A stretch of DNA of 64,000 bases from Zygnema cylindricum (lineage: Eukaryota; Streptophyta; Zygnematophyceae; Zygnematales; Zygnemataceae): NCBI GenBank assembly GCA_037447655.1, contig JBBHKE010001280.1, positions 62,001 to 126,000 on the forward strand, read 5' to 3'. This document shows positions 18,148-31,218 of the stretch, in pieces (the first letter of the stretch is position 1; each line of letters opens with the position of its first letter). The notes under the pieces were generated by a model. That model was given only the letters and a program-made list of their open reading frames with translations, was not told the origin of the DNA and did not search any database. The translations under genes were made by a program, and so were the position numbers.

Positions 18148-19400
18148 ATGACAAATTGTGCATGGAAACGTAAAATGGAGAATGCTTTGAATATGTTGAA
18201 GAAGCGTACTGTGAAATTGGTCAAAAGATTTAAAAATCATGTTGCCGCTGTGGATGAAACCATTTCCGAATTGAAAAGTGTATTGAAAGTTGTTAAAGAA
18301 AATGGAAATGTTTCAAATGAGAAATTAGATCAACTTATTAACTTAATTCAGACCAATAATGATATTAATGACCAAAAGGGTGAAAGTAGTAAAAGGAATG
18401 CCAGTTTTAACGAGGATGATCATGATAGACCTAAAAAGATAAGAGATCTGAAATTGTCTATTAGTGAGGCACCATCGTTTGATGGTAAGAATATTGATGA
18501 GTTGGATGCTTGGATTTTTCATATGGAGTATTATTTGGAATCTAGAAATTGTGATCGTGATGATTACACTTCTTTTGCTGTTAGGCATCTGAAAGGCGAT
18601 GCTCAAATTTGGTATTACACTCAGAGAAGGTCTAAATTGATTCCTGATAATGCTAATTGGGAAACTTTTAAAACGCGATCAAATCGCGATTCTTGTCTGT
18701 CACTTTCAAATCCAGAATGGAAGAAAAGTGGTTGAACTGTAAGCAGACTGGATCTGTGAAGGATTACATTGTGGAATTTGACTCATCTAGCATTCACGTC
18801 ATAGGTTTGACTGATGAAATGACTAAGTTGCATTTCATAAATTATCTAAACCCTATACTGATATCAGAATTGAAACATCAAAAATTTAATAATTTGAAAG
18901 AATTACAAGACAAGGCATTGGAATTAGAGGATCAGTTGGGGTATAATCGGGAAACTAGATCACTTAGGGGTAATTTGAATGAAGTATCAGAGTGGGATGA
19001 GGGGGAATTTGTGGATGAGGGTCTAAATGCTGGTTTGGTGAATAGGCAAAATATTTTCTGAGGAAATCAGAATGGTGGACAAAGTGTTTATGCAGGAAAC
19101 AAATTTAACAATAGAGGGGGATACATTAAAAGTCCTAAACTAAGTATTAATGCTCAGATGCCTAACCTTACCATCCCCCATGCACTATTTGTCAGAAAAA
19201 GGGTCATAGAGCATTTGAGTGTGCACAACTGAAAAAGATTAACTGTTACAACAGTGGAGAGGAGGGACATTTTACTAGAGAGTGCACAAAACCCAAAAAG
19301 AAAATCACTTGTTTCAAATGCGGAGGTCCAGGTCATTACGCTAAAAACTGTACAGATAAAGGTTCTCAGAAAACAGTCGATGTAAATGAAGGTCTCTAAG
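18148..19400 (+). pseudogene. gypsy gag-like region with zinc knuckles, broken
   Basis: An open frame from 18148 carries a coiled, Lys/Glu-rich N-terminus and a retrotransposon-gag-like stretch (ISEAPSFDGKNIDELDAW; AVRHLKGDAQIWYY). A frame change at about 18690 continues it to 19061. CCHC knuckles follow at 19181-19352: the first (CTICQKKGHRAFEC) and third (CFKCGGPGHYAKNC) are intact, while the middle one has Ser in place of its second Cys. Stops and frame changes separate these pieces. It would package RNA into virus-like particles if intact. Confidence 0.8.
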
Positions 19401-19499
19401 AGGATATTCCATTATACCTAGCTGAGCAAGAAGCCCAAGAGGTGGGAAACGGAAAGGACTAACTGAAAGTCCTCAGTTGAGTTAAGCGGATCCAGAAGT

Positions 19500-22400
19500 T
19501 AAAGAATATACCTTGGAGGGCAAATTAATGAATGGAAAAGCTAAGATAGATGCATTTATTATGATTCTCACTACACTGCATAGTTTAAAGAATCCTTCTG
19601 ATGAAATTCTCAACAACAGACCTATGTTAGGACAATTAAGTAATGATGACACCAGACACAGTCTGATTAGATTCGAGTCATTAGTGGAAGGAAAATCGTT
19701 GGGAATAATGGTTCATTCAGGTGCCACACATAATTTTATTTCACATAGATTTGTAGAGGAAAATAAAATTCCTACTGTCATAAGGGAAAATCCTTTACAT
19801 GTTCACGTGGCAAATGGTAATAAGTCCACATTAGACTTACAAACTGACACGATATAACTTGATATCCAAGGTCATAAAATGAAAGTTGTGTGTGAAATAA
19901 TGAATTTGGGAAGTGAATAACTAATTACGGGAAAGCCTTGGTTAACTGAACACAATCCTCAAATTAATTGGGAAATTAACACCTTGAAAGTGAAGTTTGA
20001 ACACGCTTGGAAGGTTTTGCAAGCATTATCTCCTAAGAAATTGCATAGGAATCATATAAATAACATAACCAGATTAGGAGTGGAAGGTTTGATATCTGCT
20101 AAACAATTTAAAAAGCACTTAAAAGATAAAACAAATCATGCTTTCTTGTTATTAGTAAATGAGGCAACTTTTGATGAAAACGGGGGAGAAAACACTAACA
20201 TCGATGTCATCCCTAAATTAGACACCACTAAAACTATCAAAAAATTAAAATCTGATTTTGTAACTGACATTAATACATCTGATGTTGTAGTTAAGGATTT
20301 GATTTTTGAATTTCAAGATGTTTTTCCAAGTGATTTACCCTCATGAAGGCCACCTTCTCGAGATGTGGAACATGTTATTAACCTTGAACCTGGATGTAAC
20401 CCTCTTGTCACATGAATTTATAAGCACAGTTTATTTTAGCAAGAGGAATTAAAGAAACAGATCAAGGAACTCCTAGAGAAATGACATATTCAGCCCAGCA
20501 AATCACCGTACGGAGCTCCAGTTCTCTTCGTCAAAAAAAAAAAACAGAACGTTGAGAATGTGTGACGATTATCGTAGTCTGAAAAAGATTACGGTGAAAG
20601 ATAAGTATCCGTTACCTTTAATTTATTATTTGATAAATCGTTTAAAAGGTTCCAAAGTATTTTCGTTGATTTACTTGCGTAACTGCTTTAATCAGGTGCC
20701 AATTAGAATTGAAGATAATGACAAAATAACTTTCAAGACTAGGGTGGGTCATTTCGAATGGATGGGGATGCCATTCGGCTTAACGAATGCACCACCTACC
20801 TACCAAAGATTAATGAACCAAACCTTTTCAGATTACATAGAGGAGTTTGTCTAAGTGTTTATAGATGATATTTTAGTTTCCAGTGAATCTAAAGAATAAC
20901 ATGTAATTCATTTAAGAAGAGTGTTGGAAAGGTTAAGAGAAAGAAAATTATATAGAAAATTGTCAAAATCCAGCTTTCTTAAAAGTGAACAATTATTTTT
21001 GGGACACATAGTTAGTGGGGAAGGTGTTATGCAGATCCATCCAAAATTTTAGCAGTCAAAAATTGGAAACAACCTACTAATGTCACAAAAGTTAGATCGT
21101 TTTTGGGATTGGCCACTTATTACAGGAAATTTATCTAGAACTTCAGTATGATCGCCGCACTTTTGGCGGATTTACTTCGGGAGAAAAAGATGTTTGTGTG
21201 GGGAGCTGATCAGGAGGGAGCATTCAAGGAACTAAAAGGGAAGTTTACCTCTGCCCCTACGTAGGTGTATCATGACCCTGTTGGGAAATTTGAAGTTCTG
21301 ATCACTGCGGATGCATCTGATAAAGGTCTAGGTGCAGTCATAAGTCAAAAAGCCGGCAAACACTTTCATCCTATTGCTTTTCAGTCCAAAAAATTCAATG
21401 ATGCTGAAAAAAACTATACAACACATGAAAAGGAATTACTTGCAATTGTACATGCATTGGTGAAATGGCGTTTTTATTTGCATAATACAGAATTAACAGT
21501 TCACTCTGATAATAAAACACTCTCTTATTTACAAAGATTAAATGATGCACAGATTATGACTGGCAGACAAGTTAGGTGGATGCAAAAATTAACATATTTC
21601 AAATTTAATGTCAAACATATTCACGGGAAGACAAATATAGTGGCATATCCGTTAAGTAGATGTTTTGAAATAAGTGCTATGGTTCAGGATGAATTCTTTT
21701 TAGATACTGTTAGAAATGGTTATGATAAAGATCCTTATTTTGCTGTGATTTGCAAGAATATTTCCGAAGGGAATTCTGACCCATTGAATGAGAGGCATGT
21801 CAAAAACTTTAGACTAGAGGATGGTTTCCTGTATTTGCAAATTGGGGATAGATTATGCATTCCTGAAGTGGGAGACTTAAGAAAACAAATTTTATGGGAA
21901 GCTCATGAGCATTTAAGACATCTAGGTCGAGATAAAACTCTTAGTCGATTGCAAAGTAGATTGTTTTGGCTTGGGATGGCAAAGGAGGGGTCAAAACATG
22001 TGGAAAGTTGTGTCCTTTGCCAACAGAGTAAACCTAGTACCCAAAAATCTAAAGGTCTCTTAAAACCTTTCGATATCCCCGAAAGACTGTGGGGATTTGT
22101 CAGTATGGAATTTATTGTCAGGTTGCCTCCTACATCTAAAAGGAATGACAGTATCATGGTCGTAGTCGATAGGTTAAGTAAAATGGCAATCTTTATCCCT
22201 TGTAAAACCACTCATTCAGTTGAAGATATTGCAAAGTTATATTTTTACAACGTGGTCAGACATCATGGAGTCCCTCTATCTATAGTCAGTGATAGAGATT
22301 CTAGATTTACGTCTATTTTTTGGAAAGAATTATAGCAAAGTTTAGGCTCTGAATTGAAAATGAGTACCGCTTATCATCCTCAGACAGATGGACAGACATA

Positions 22401-22919
22401 AAGGATCAACCGTACACTAGAATAAATGCTTAGGATTGTTAGCACTGGATTTCAAAACACATGGGAATCTAAACTGCCATTAATGGAATCTGCATACAAT
22501 TCATGTAAACATGCTAGTACAGGATTCTAACCATTTAAAGTTGCATACGGATACCAACCTAGAGAAGCATTAGAGTTAATAACAGGGGTCACTCAAGAGA
22601 ATAGAGGTTCTGGAACAGAGTTTTGGGAATACGTTGAAACAGTTTGGAAAACTGTCCGAATGCATTAGTGGAGGCACAAAGGAGGCAAGAATTAAATGCT
22701 AACCGCGAACGGGGTGATTGGGTGTTACGCACAGGTGAGAAGGTTTGGCTTTCTACAACTCATTATAGGTGCAAGATCGAGGGACAATCGGATCCTACGG
22801 GGAAATTTGCTCCTAAGTACATTGGACCATTTACTGTAATCGAGATGATATCGTCACTTGCTGCCAAATTGGACTTTCCGCCTTCAACAAAAATTCATCC
22901 AGTGATACACATCAGCTGA
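19500..22919 (+). pseudogene. gypsy pol region (protease, RT, RNase H, integrase), broken
   Basis: The protease segment has HSGATHNFIS where the family normally has DSGA, so the catalytic Asp is lost. RT pieces at 20340-20900 show the QPSKSPYGAPVLFVKK and MPFGLTNAP motifs and a FIDDILV catalytic box split from upstream by a stop. The best-preserved frame is 21265-22335: RNase H (TADASDKGLGAV; AIVHALVKWRFYL), integrase HHCC finger (HEHLRHLGRD...CVLCQQSK) and the start of the DDE core. A stop at about 22333 precedes the STAYHPQTDGQT motif. A C-terminal piece at 22644-22919 ends near the usual chromo/GPY region (APKYIGPFTV). Many stops sit at expected Gln codons (CAA to TAA), consistent with decay. 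Confidence 0.88.
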
Positions 22920-23021
22920 TTAAAACCAGCGAATCTTCGACCAACTGAAGGAGAATTGGAACTGGATTCCTTAGTAATTATAGAACCTCAAGTCCACAGA
23001 TGGGTAATAAGGAGGGGATGA

Positions 23022-23980
23022 TGTAACAGTAATAATCGATCGAACTTGTTTATAAAGGGGTATTAAGGTGTTATGATTATAGAGTACTAAATTTGGTAGA
23101 CGTCTGCGAAACAATCACGCTATTCGGAGTTATATTTTAAAAGTTATAGCGATGGGTGTATTTAGGTGACAGCGTGGGGTCTAAATAACAAGTGGGTATC
23201 ATTGAAACGGGTTAAGGGTCAAATTAGTACCGAAATTACGCGTGTACGTTTCATAAAGTTCTAATGAAACGTTTAGTATGCACGGTGGTTCGTTTCGTAC
23301 AAATTTTACTACGAAACGTTACTTTCACTTAAGGGAATTTCGAAGGAAGTTTCGCTTGCAAAATTTGTTACGCACGATCGTACGAAGTCGCGTTTTGTTT
23401 GGCGCGCACTTTTGCACGTAAATGTTACGTAGTGAAACGTAACGTTTGATTGGTTAGTAAAGTGCTAAGTAGTTAGTAAGAGATTTCGCACATTTTTGCA
23501 TTGGTCAGTCTGATTCCTTGCTGATCAATGATTGGCCCAGGTGAAAGCCTGTTAAAACGGAGCGTTGACTCTGCCAGGGCGATGATGGATAAATAGGGAA
23601 GTGTAAAAGGAGAGTAGACATCTTTTCCTTTGGGAAAATTTTGTGGAAATTCCGGCTGATCTTGGTCGTGAGCGATTAATACCAAATTGGAGAAAAGGCA
23701 TTTTTGCATTGAAATCTCTTACTAACTAAATAGTGTTTTAGTAGTTAAGAGATAGAATTATTAAGAGTGGAGAGTAGTGGAAAACACTTTAATAAGAAGG
23801 GTTGAGCCACGAGGGCAAGAGACCAAGCTAATGTTATGTGGACAGAAGCTTCTTCTAATTTAAAGTTTATCCTTATGTGAGTATGGTCCAATGTGGATGT
23901 GTATTTTCCAATGTGTGGAATGTGTGGTTGGGATTTTTTGTAGTAATGGGATTTTCTGAGAGGTAGGAGATCCTTTTACA
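23022..23980 (+). repeat. gypsy 3' LTR
   Basis: Starts TGTAACAGTAATAATCG directly after the polypurine tract and ends CCTTTTACA. It retains the roughly 54 bp absent from the 5' LTR. Confidence 0.92.
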
Positions 23981-25788
23981 TTTAAGTAATGGGTTTTTTT
24001 CCGTCGTTTTCACATAAAATGGGACTTCCAACAAGGAAATATTACGCCGTACTAAAAATGGGCAAAAACACAAGTACATTTTGCGTCATCTTCGAACTTG
24101 GAAGGTACGGCAATTTGGCGTTATTATGATAGCGACCCACTTCTAGCTCATCTTCACACTTGTGCTGGAATCAAGTCGCGATCTGATTTTAACCAGAATA
24201 ACACCCTATCGACGAATAGAGGGCATGTATTGCACGCGTGAAACGTCTTCAAATTTTTTTGAACAAGGGAGAGTACACGTTAATTTTTTCCATGCTCGTC
24301 ATGCGCATGTACGTACAAAAATGACAAGCATGTACGGAAAAAAAATCGTTGGAGTCTCGAACCTCCACTTTCACTCATGGGTCCTTTGCAAAAATTTACA
24401 ACGTCCTCGTCTCTCCCCATCTTTTTAATATTACCGCTCCTCTTTCTGTCATATCTAAATGAAATGCAACAATAATACTATCAAATGAAAGACATATTTT
24501 TTTCCTTCTTTTTCATTAATTTTTGTTTCATTTTGATGGCATATCGAATCATAAATGGTATGAAAAAGAAATCAAGAAGCCATGGCGGAAAGTTTACGTG
24601 TTGATGACGTCACAAGGTAGCATGACTTCGCAATGTCACAAAACCCTAAACATCTACAATATCACAAAAAACTCGACATCTACAACCGTTGCCGTTTTTG
24701 TCTACGTCACAAATTTTAGGAAGTTTTGTAGCCGTCTACGTTTCGTTTCGTACTATCGTAGGTTGTCGCATATTTTGTAGAAGTCTACACCTGTCACGTA
24801 TTTGAAATAATGAAGGCGCAAGTAATGATTGACATAGGAACACTTTGAAAAAGTACACCGTAAAATCTGCGCTATAATCCAAAGTAATGTTTCAAAGTTT
24901 CGATTACATGGGAAGACGCCCTAAGCCACGTACCATGCAGTCGGCATTAGCATATGGCAGCCACGTGTGTAAAAGACCAAAAATGCAAAACATTTGTGTG
25001 AATTTTTGTCGATAATTTTACTTCGACTGCTTTATGCTTTTTTTTTGCGAGGAAGAAATAAGGTGACGCCCTGTCACCTTGCATCTTGACGAGGAGATCC
25101 ATGTGCAGGTGCCGAGCCAATGGGAGCGCGGAGTATCTAAAGCTAAAAGGTCCTCTTAGAGTTGAATCTCGACGATTTTTTTTTTTAAACTGAAACTCAA
25201 AATGCACAAGGGTCCATGAACAGGTATTAGGGTATGTCTCTATGTACTTCTGAATTAGCGAACCTACTTTGTTATTTAGCGCAGATCCGGCGGACCCGGA
25301 TTTCATGTGTCTCTATGTGTAACAACAAAATTGTTACTTAAGGGTGTGACGCTTATATAAGTTGACAATGCCCGTGACGGCCGTCAACATCTACAATCTA
25401 GCATGACGCACGTTATTTTTTGTAAGTGCTTGTGATGTCGCATGATTATTCGTGACATCGTAGACATACCGTCTTCCAACCTGTGTTGTTTCACGGCTGA
25501 GCAAGATGCGCTTTGCCTTTGCGTCTCACCTGCTGTCAACATGACATGGCATCACAAATCTTCAGACCCATGCAAAACAAAATCCGTTCCCGATAAAACA
25601 TAGCGAATCGTGTACTTTTCGTCGTCGCTTCAATTCGTTTTAAGCTTTTGATAATTTTCAACACTAATGAATATGTGTTCCTATTCGTTTCGCGAAACAT
25701 ACTTTGTTTTAAAACACATCACAGATCCGATGTGTTTTAAATAAAAGTTTGAAGATGGTGTTTTTTGTCGTGGCCGTGGGTCAAAAAA

Positions 25789-26854
25789 TGAAACTCTGAG
25801 ACCTCCATAAGTCCTCAGAGTGGAGAGCTTCCAAGAAGCCTCTAGGATAACCCTGGCCCCTTTGTGTTTCAGCAAGAACAATTGCCACCCTGATAGACAA
25901 AAACTTTGACCAACTTCACCCCTGTGAAGGCAAGACTCCCCTGAGTCGATAGCAAAAAGAATCTCTGAATTTGCTCCCCTGAGCAGTAAGTTATGGAGGG
26001 TCAAAGTTGACCTTTTGTACAGAAGCTCTCAGGGAGAGAAGGTCCTATCTCCTAATTTTTCTAAGTCCTATCTCTCTCACAGACTCTATATACTGAAGTA
26101 CGGAGCCAATCAGATTATACTTCCGTACACAAAAGTACAGCTGCAGGTGTACTTTCTGTACGAACGTTGTACAACATGGCCTAAATGTAGACACGTGGTA
26201 TATCCGTATTCGCTCCCTTAATCCTCGGAGATGCCGCGATCCAATGTCATTCCGCCACGTGTCATCCGATGTGGCGATGACCAAAAACCGCCGAAATCAT
26301 CTTCCGTGATCTCGGTGTTTAATTCCTCCCGTCCGATTAAATTCACATTTATCGTAGCCGTAATAAATACATGCGCGGTATTCGTTTCGCTAAATAAATA
26401 AATGCGCGGTATTCGTTTCTTATCCGTACCGTAATCCGTACTTTTACATAACTGGATCTATGTCTCCCGTAAAACTGTTACAGTTAAATGAACTATCCTA
26501 CGTATTAATGTTTAATAAATTATCAAACCCTACGTTACGTAACACTATGTCTAGACTTAACGGTTAAAGCTACCGGCTACCGGCATCTTACCGTCCGGCA
26601 GGTTCCAAGATCAAATCTTGGAGGTATCACATAAATTTTAGTAAATAAACCCCTAATTATAAATAAACTAATATTTATATCCCGTAAACCTCTGGATAGC
26701 CTAGGTAGCCATGGCTCTAGCTTCCTCTCCAATTTCTCAGTGACTGCGACAAGTTTGAGAGTTGGAGAGAGAAGTTAGAGGTAGACTGCCTCGGCTTCTT
26801 TCTATATTTCTATTCAGACCTAGAAAATACTTTAAAAGACCATTAATTTCTACA
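25789..26854 (-). repeat. copia 3' LTR
   Basis: 1066 bp, clearly more diverged from its partner than the gypsy LTR pair. It includes a tRNA-like segment on the plus strand at about 26550-26630 (A-box-like TTAACGGTTAAAGC; B-box-like GGTTCCAAGA). Confidence 0.9.
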
Positions 26855-26867
26855 CTCCCCTTATTTT

Positions 26868-28440
26868 CTAGTCAATCTTTAATTTCAGACCACACTTCTC
26901 CCTGCAGAAAATTAGCTTAGGGGAAGGCACAGGTTTGGTCATCATATCTGCTACCATCTCACTATCTGGTCGGTACTCTAAACTGATTATTTTGTTTTCT
27001 ACTTTCTCTCTAATAAAGCTGAGTCTAATGTCCATGTGTTTGGCTTTAAAATGATGTTTAAGATTGGCAGAAATAGCGATTACTGCCTGATTATCACAAA
27101 ATATTTTCTGCACACCACTCTTAAGGTGACGAAGCTCACCAAGCAAAGACTTGACCCATATCAATTCTTTTACAGCAGAGCAAGAGGCCATATACTCAGC
27201 CTCCATGGTGGATTGAGCAATAACTTTTTGCTGTTTGCTACTCCAACAGCAAGCCCATCACCCACATATAATACATATCCTGAAGTGCATCTCCTCATCG
27301 GAGCATCACCATAACTAGCATCACTCCAAGTAGTGATGTCACTATTCTCCCCACCCAAATGCAACCATAGATCCCTAGTTCCTATCAAATATCTAAGGAC
27401 TCTTTTAGCTATTTCCCAATCCTTCTTAGTGGGAGCATTTAGACTTCTACACAGCACTCCTACCATTGCCGCTAAATCCGACCGGGTACAATTCATAAAA
27501 TAGATTAGACTTCCCACTACTTGCTTGTAAGGAATAGTCTGCATGAACTTATGTTCTTCATGAGATAATTCCTTGTCTAAGACTATGACTCGTTCTTCCT
27601 CACTCCCGTCACTTCCCTTCTTCAACTCCATTGGAGTTGTACAACTATTAGCTTTATCCATTTGAAATTTTCAAGCATGTTCCCTATTGCTTCCTTTTAT
27701 TCAATCTTATAATCTTTCTTTTTCGGTCTCTTTTTACTTGAATTCCCAAAATATATTTTGCTTCCCCCACATCCTTCATTTCAAATCTCCCCTTAAGATC
27801 GATTTTCAGTTTATTAATTTTTTCCATTGATTTACTTAAAACAAGCAAATCATCAACATAAATTGCAATAAATATAAAACCTTCCGCATCTTCGAAAACA
27901 TAGATTGAATGATATGAGCTGATCCGGATATATCCCAGACCGATAAGAAACTCATCATGCTTCTTATTCCACTGTCGAGGCGCCTGTTTCAAACCATAAA
28001 GAGATTTAATAAGCCGTCATAACTTACTCTCCTCTCCTTCCTCCACGAACCCTTCGGGTTGTCGCATGAAGATCTCCTCTTCCAATTCTCCATGCAAAAA
28101 GGTTGTCTTGATGTCCATCTAATGCACTTCCATGTCTTCCGCTGCTGCCAGACTGAGAAGTATGCGGACGGAGGGAAATCTGACAATCGGGGCAAAGGTT
28201 TCCTCGTAGTCAATTCCCTCCTTTTGTGTAAATCCCTTTGCCACTAATCTGGCCTTGTAGCGCTCGATTGTGTTATCTGGGTTCAGTTTTAATTTGAAAA
28301 CCCACATACAACCAATTCGTTTTCGGTTAGGTGGACAATCCACCAGCTCCCAAGTATCGGCTGCCATAATTGAGGCCATCTCCTCATTGATGGCTATCTT
28401 CCACCGGTTTCTTTCTGGACAAGTCATCGCCTCTCCATAA
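26868..28440 (-). pseudogene. copia RT and RNase H region, broken
   Basis: Read right to left. An RT N-terminal piece (28427-28119) has the TWELVDCPPNRK and KARLVAKGFTQKEGIDY motifs and is stopped by TAG where the family has Gln before MDIKT. A second RT piece (27992-27684) has an intact catalytic YVDDLLV box. A further piece (27661-27170) has the connection domain (IPYKQVVGSLIYFMNCTRSDLA). RNase H (27206-26868) contains EAEYMASCSAVKELIW and CDNQAVIAI. Frame breaks lie near 28000, 27680 and 27190. Confidence 0.88.
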
Positions 28441-28442
28441 GT

Positions 28443-29741
28443 CTAAGGTTCATCTTGATGAGATAGTTTTGTTACCTTGTTATTAACCTGTTTTTCTTGC
28501 AATCTTTTGCTATTTCTCCTCCCCCCCTCAAAAACCGAGGCCGGAATAGATAGTTCTCGTGGATTCTTTCGAACAATCTCAGCTTCTCCCCTATCCCTTG
28601 ATTCCGAATCAATTTCCACCACGTCTTCCGCTTCGGGTAGAGTTGTCACTGGAGTTTCCATAGCCGAGTTCTTTTCGGTCTGATTTGTACCTGCAAGAAT
28701 GTCATCTTCTCTAAAACCTGGATAGTTAGGAAGCTCAAAGTCATCGGAATTTTTTGACTCAAATCTGATTTTTATTGACTTTGTATATTTGAAGGGATCC
28801 ACAGACTTTTCTTCATCCATAACTACTAGATGCTTTACTAAGATTATATCTTCCCTTTTTAGATCATAAACTCTATATCCTTTAACATCCTCATCATATC
28901 CTAATAAGTATCCCGGTTTTCCTTTAAGATCTAGCTTCCAATCAGATCGATTTGTATCTAGACTGAATACTTGACTGTCGAAAACCTTTAAGTGAGATTT
29001 GTCTGGTTTCCGGCCTGTCCATCTCTCATAAGGTGTTTGATCTTTTATAGATGAAGTAAGAACTCTATTTTTGAGGTAATTAGCACAGTTCATTGCTTTT
29101 GCCCAAAACCTTTTTCCTATCTTCTTATCTGACAACATACTTCTAGCACTATCACTTAGTGTTCTATTTAACCTTTCAGCTACCCGATTCTGTTCCGGGT
29201 TTTCTGGAACTGTCTTTTGGTGTTGGACCCCATCTTCCCTCAGAAAATCCTCAAACTAGTTAGAAGTATACTCTCCACCATTGTCACTCTTTATTCTTTT
29301 GATTAGAGTTTCATGGAGTTTTTCGCTCCATGCTTTATATTGTCTAAAACAATCCTGAGCTTCGGACTTGTTTTTCAAAAAATACACCCGCGAATATCGA
29401 GACCAATCATCAGTGATAGTCATCATAAATCTCTTCCCCCCCGGTGAGGATAGTTTAGTCGGTCCCCAAATATCTGTGTGTACTAGATCTAGAATTTTTT
29501 CTCCCTTATAGGTGGCTGTTTTAGGAAAGGGTAATCTGTGTGCTTTACCTTGAGCACATCCACTACAATCACTTAGATTATCACTCTCACTGAACTGAAT
29601 CCCTTCCACCACTCCCATCTTTTTCATCTCTCTTAACTTATCTAGATTCACATGCCCAAGCCTCTTATGCCACATCATAATATCATGAACACCAGCATAA
29701 TAAAGTTTCTTCGTTTCATTACTTAAGATCAGCCTAAACAT
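28443..29741 (-). pseudogene. copia integrase region, broken
   Basis: The GAG-pre-integrase zinc finger (MWHKRLGHVNLDKLREM... CSGCAQGKAHRLPFPK) leads into the DDE core (DLVHTDIWGP; IKRIKSDNGGEY) in the frame 29741-29256. A stop at about 29256 interrupts it just after the second catalytic Asp region. The third acidic residue region and the C-terminal part continue at 29138-28443 (FWAKAMNCANYLKNR). Intact it would insert element DNA into the chromosome. Confidence 0.88.
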
Positions 29742-29836
29742 CCCATGGCTACCTTTCTCAGCAATGAAACAGACACCCTCCTCAAAACTAGCAGTAAAGA
29801 CTCCTTCCCTAGTGCTAGTGAAAAAACCCTTATCAT

Positions 29837-31108
29837 CTAATACGATGTAGAGATGAGGTTTTTGTTCAGCTCCGGAATAAACAATTTATCGGAGAATGTT
29901 ACTATGGATGTCTTTCCTTCTACTAACACTTTCAGATCTACCGATCCTACAAGAGTAGTGGTGACTATTCTCCCATCCCTGTACTCTATCTCTACGGTGG
30001 GAATCTTTCTTATCTTAGTGAACAAGTGCCCATTCTTACACATGTGCATGGAGGCACTTGAATCTATAATCCAGCCTGCTTCACCTTTCAATCCACCGTA
30101 AGCACATTTCTGCCATCGTGGAATTTCGACCTCGTTTTTCGCCTCCAACTCCTCATCCAAAATGAGCTCATCGTCCTCGTCCTCGGATTGCGCCTCATGT
30201 ACCTGTGTCACAAGGGCCTTTTTTTTTCCTCTTAGGGTACCACCGGTCTGCCCCTCCTTTAACCGAAGCTCGGTACGCTTAGTGCACTCTGCCATATAGT
30301 GCTCCTGTTTCTTGCAAAAATGACATAAACCTTTAGGAGCCCTTGGCCCGAACTCGTCGGCCTGATTTTTTTGCTCCCTTCCCCCATAGTTTCCGACCGG
30401 TTTCCGGGAATCCTTGTTCCTCCAATCGGTCGAAGTTGCCAAGGCTTGGCCACTCTTTCCTCCCCTTCGGATCTCAATCGTATTCTCCCAAACGAGAATC
30501 ATCCCTACCACTAAGTTCCATATCCACCTTGAGTCCGGCAAGTCCTGCACACGGTTGACTATGTTCTCACGGTTGACTATGTTCTCGAACTCATCAGGTA
30601 ACTTCATCAGTAAACAGTTAACCTTTTCTTTTTCACTAAAATCTTTTTCTGCACTCTCTAGCTCCATGAAGAGTGTAGCAAGCTCATTGCAAAAATCCAA
30701 CATTTTCCCCCCTTTGTTTACATATTCCTTAACTTTCTGATCAGCCAACTGTTGTTGCTGAATCGTACCACTTCGGTACATCTTTATGAGAGCCATCCAC
30801 AGATCGGATGCCCTTTCTACCTGCAAATGAGGACATGCAAGTCCTTGAGTGAGATGGCGTAGGATGAAGTGCTTTGTCGCCATAATGTTGAAGTCCCAGG
30901 TTTCAGTATCATTCTCCTCGTTCCTCGGAATAGGTGACATGAATGCCGAACCTGTTGCTATTGGTGTGGTCGCCTCCTTCTCTTTTCCTTTGTCCACCAC
31001 CTCTCTTTCTTTTGTTTCCTCCGTTAAGGTGGATCCTCTTTCCTGGTGAATCTGCTTTCTCCAAACCTGGAGGAATTCTAAGACTTGATTGACGCCCCAA
31101 CCGTCCAC
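29837..31108 (-). pseudogene. copia gag-protease region
   Basis: A 423-codon open frame with a gag core (YVNKGGKMLDFCNELATLF; CLLMKLPDEFENIV), one CCHC knuckle (CHFCKKQEHYMAEC) and the beginning of the protease. The protease active site reads IDSSAS where the family has DSGA, a Gly-to-Ser change beside the catalytic Asp. The frame begins inside gag; the true gag start probably lies upstream of the stop near 31108. Confidence 0.85.
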
Positions 31109-31218
31109 TCACTATCTCCCAAAACCTTTTTTTGCATAGAGCTCCTATCATCATACTTTCCTAGTATATGAAACCAGTTCCATTAAAGATTGGTACCCTA
31201 GAGGGTGGGCCCATAACC

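Larger units (their letters stand above)
16464..23980 (+). mobile_element. Ty3/gypsy LTR retrotransposon, defective
   Basis: 7.5 kb with direct LTRs (16464-17368; 23022-23980) bounded by TGTAACAG...TGTTACA. The target duplication is TTCAA on the left and TTTAA on the right; the sister host element at 36662 shows one uninterrupted TTCAA. The primer-binding site starting TGGTATCAAAGC (17371) fits initiator tRNA-Met. A polypurine tract, AAGGAGGGGA, precedes the right LTR. Domain order gag, protease, RT, RNase H, integrase is the gypsy order. Stop codons interrupt every domain, so this copy cannot encode its own machinery. No envelope frame. Confidence 0.93.
16442..24921. mobile_element. Harbinger-like element split by the gypsy retrotransposon
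   Basis: The left part is 16442-16463 and the right part 23986-24921. The left end is GGGCATGTTCCCATGTG; the right end in reverse is GGGCGTCTTCCCATGTAATC. A sister copy without the retrotransposon lies at 36662-37448 and shares the internal strings GTGTTCAAGTAAGGG and AATTACGCCGTAC. The uninterrupted target in segment H copy 2 is near 42044. No transposase coding is visible in the remaining 0.95 kb. Confidence 0.75.

Noticed and set aside
19855-22560. Stops at conserved Gln codons in the gypsy pol region, suggesting a TAA/TAG = Gln genetic code
   Set aside because: The three intact host genes use CAA and CAG for Gln, contain no in-frame TAA or TAG, and end in TAA or TGA at the expected family lengths. 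Ordinary decay explains the stops.
16861-23709. The same 78-codon minus-strand frame at 16861-17097 and 23473-23709
   Set aside because: It lies in the two gypsy LTRs on the antisense strand and is duplicated only because the LTRs are.
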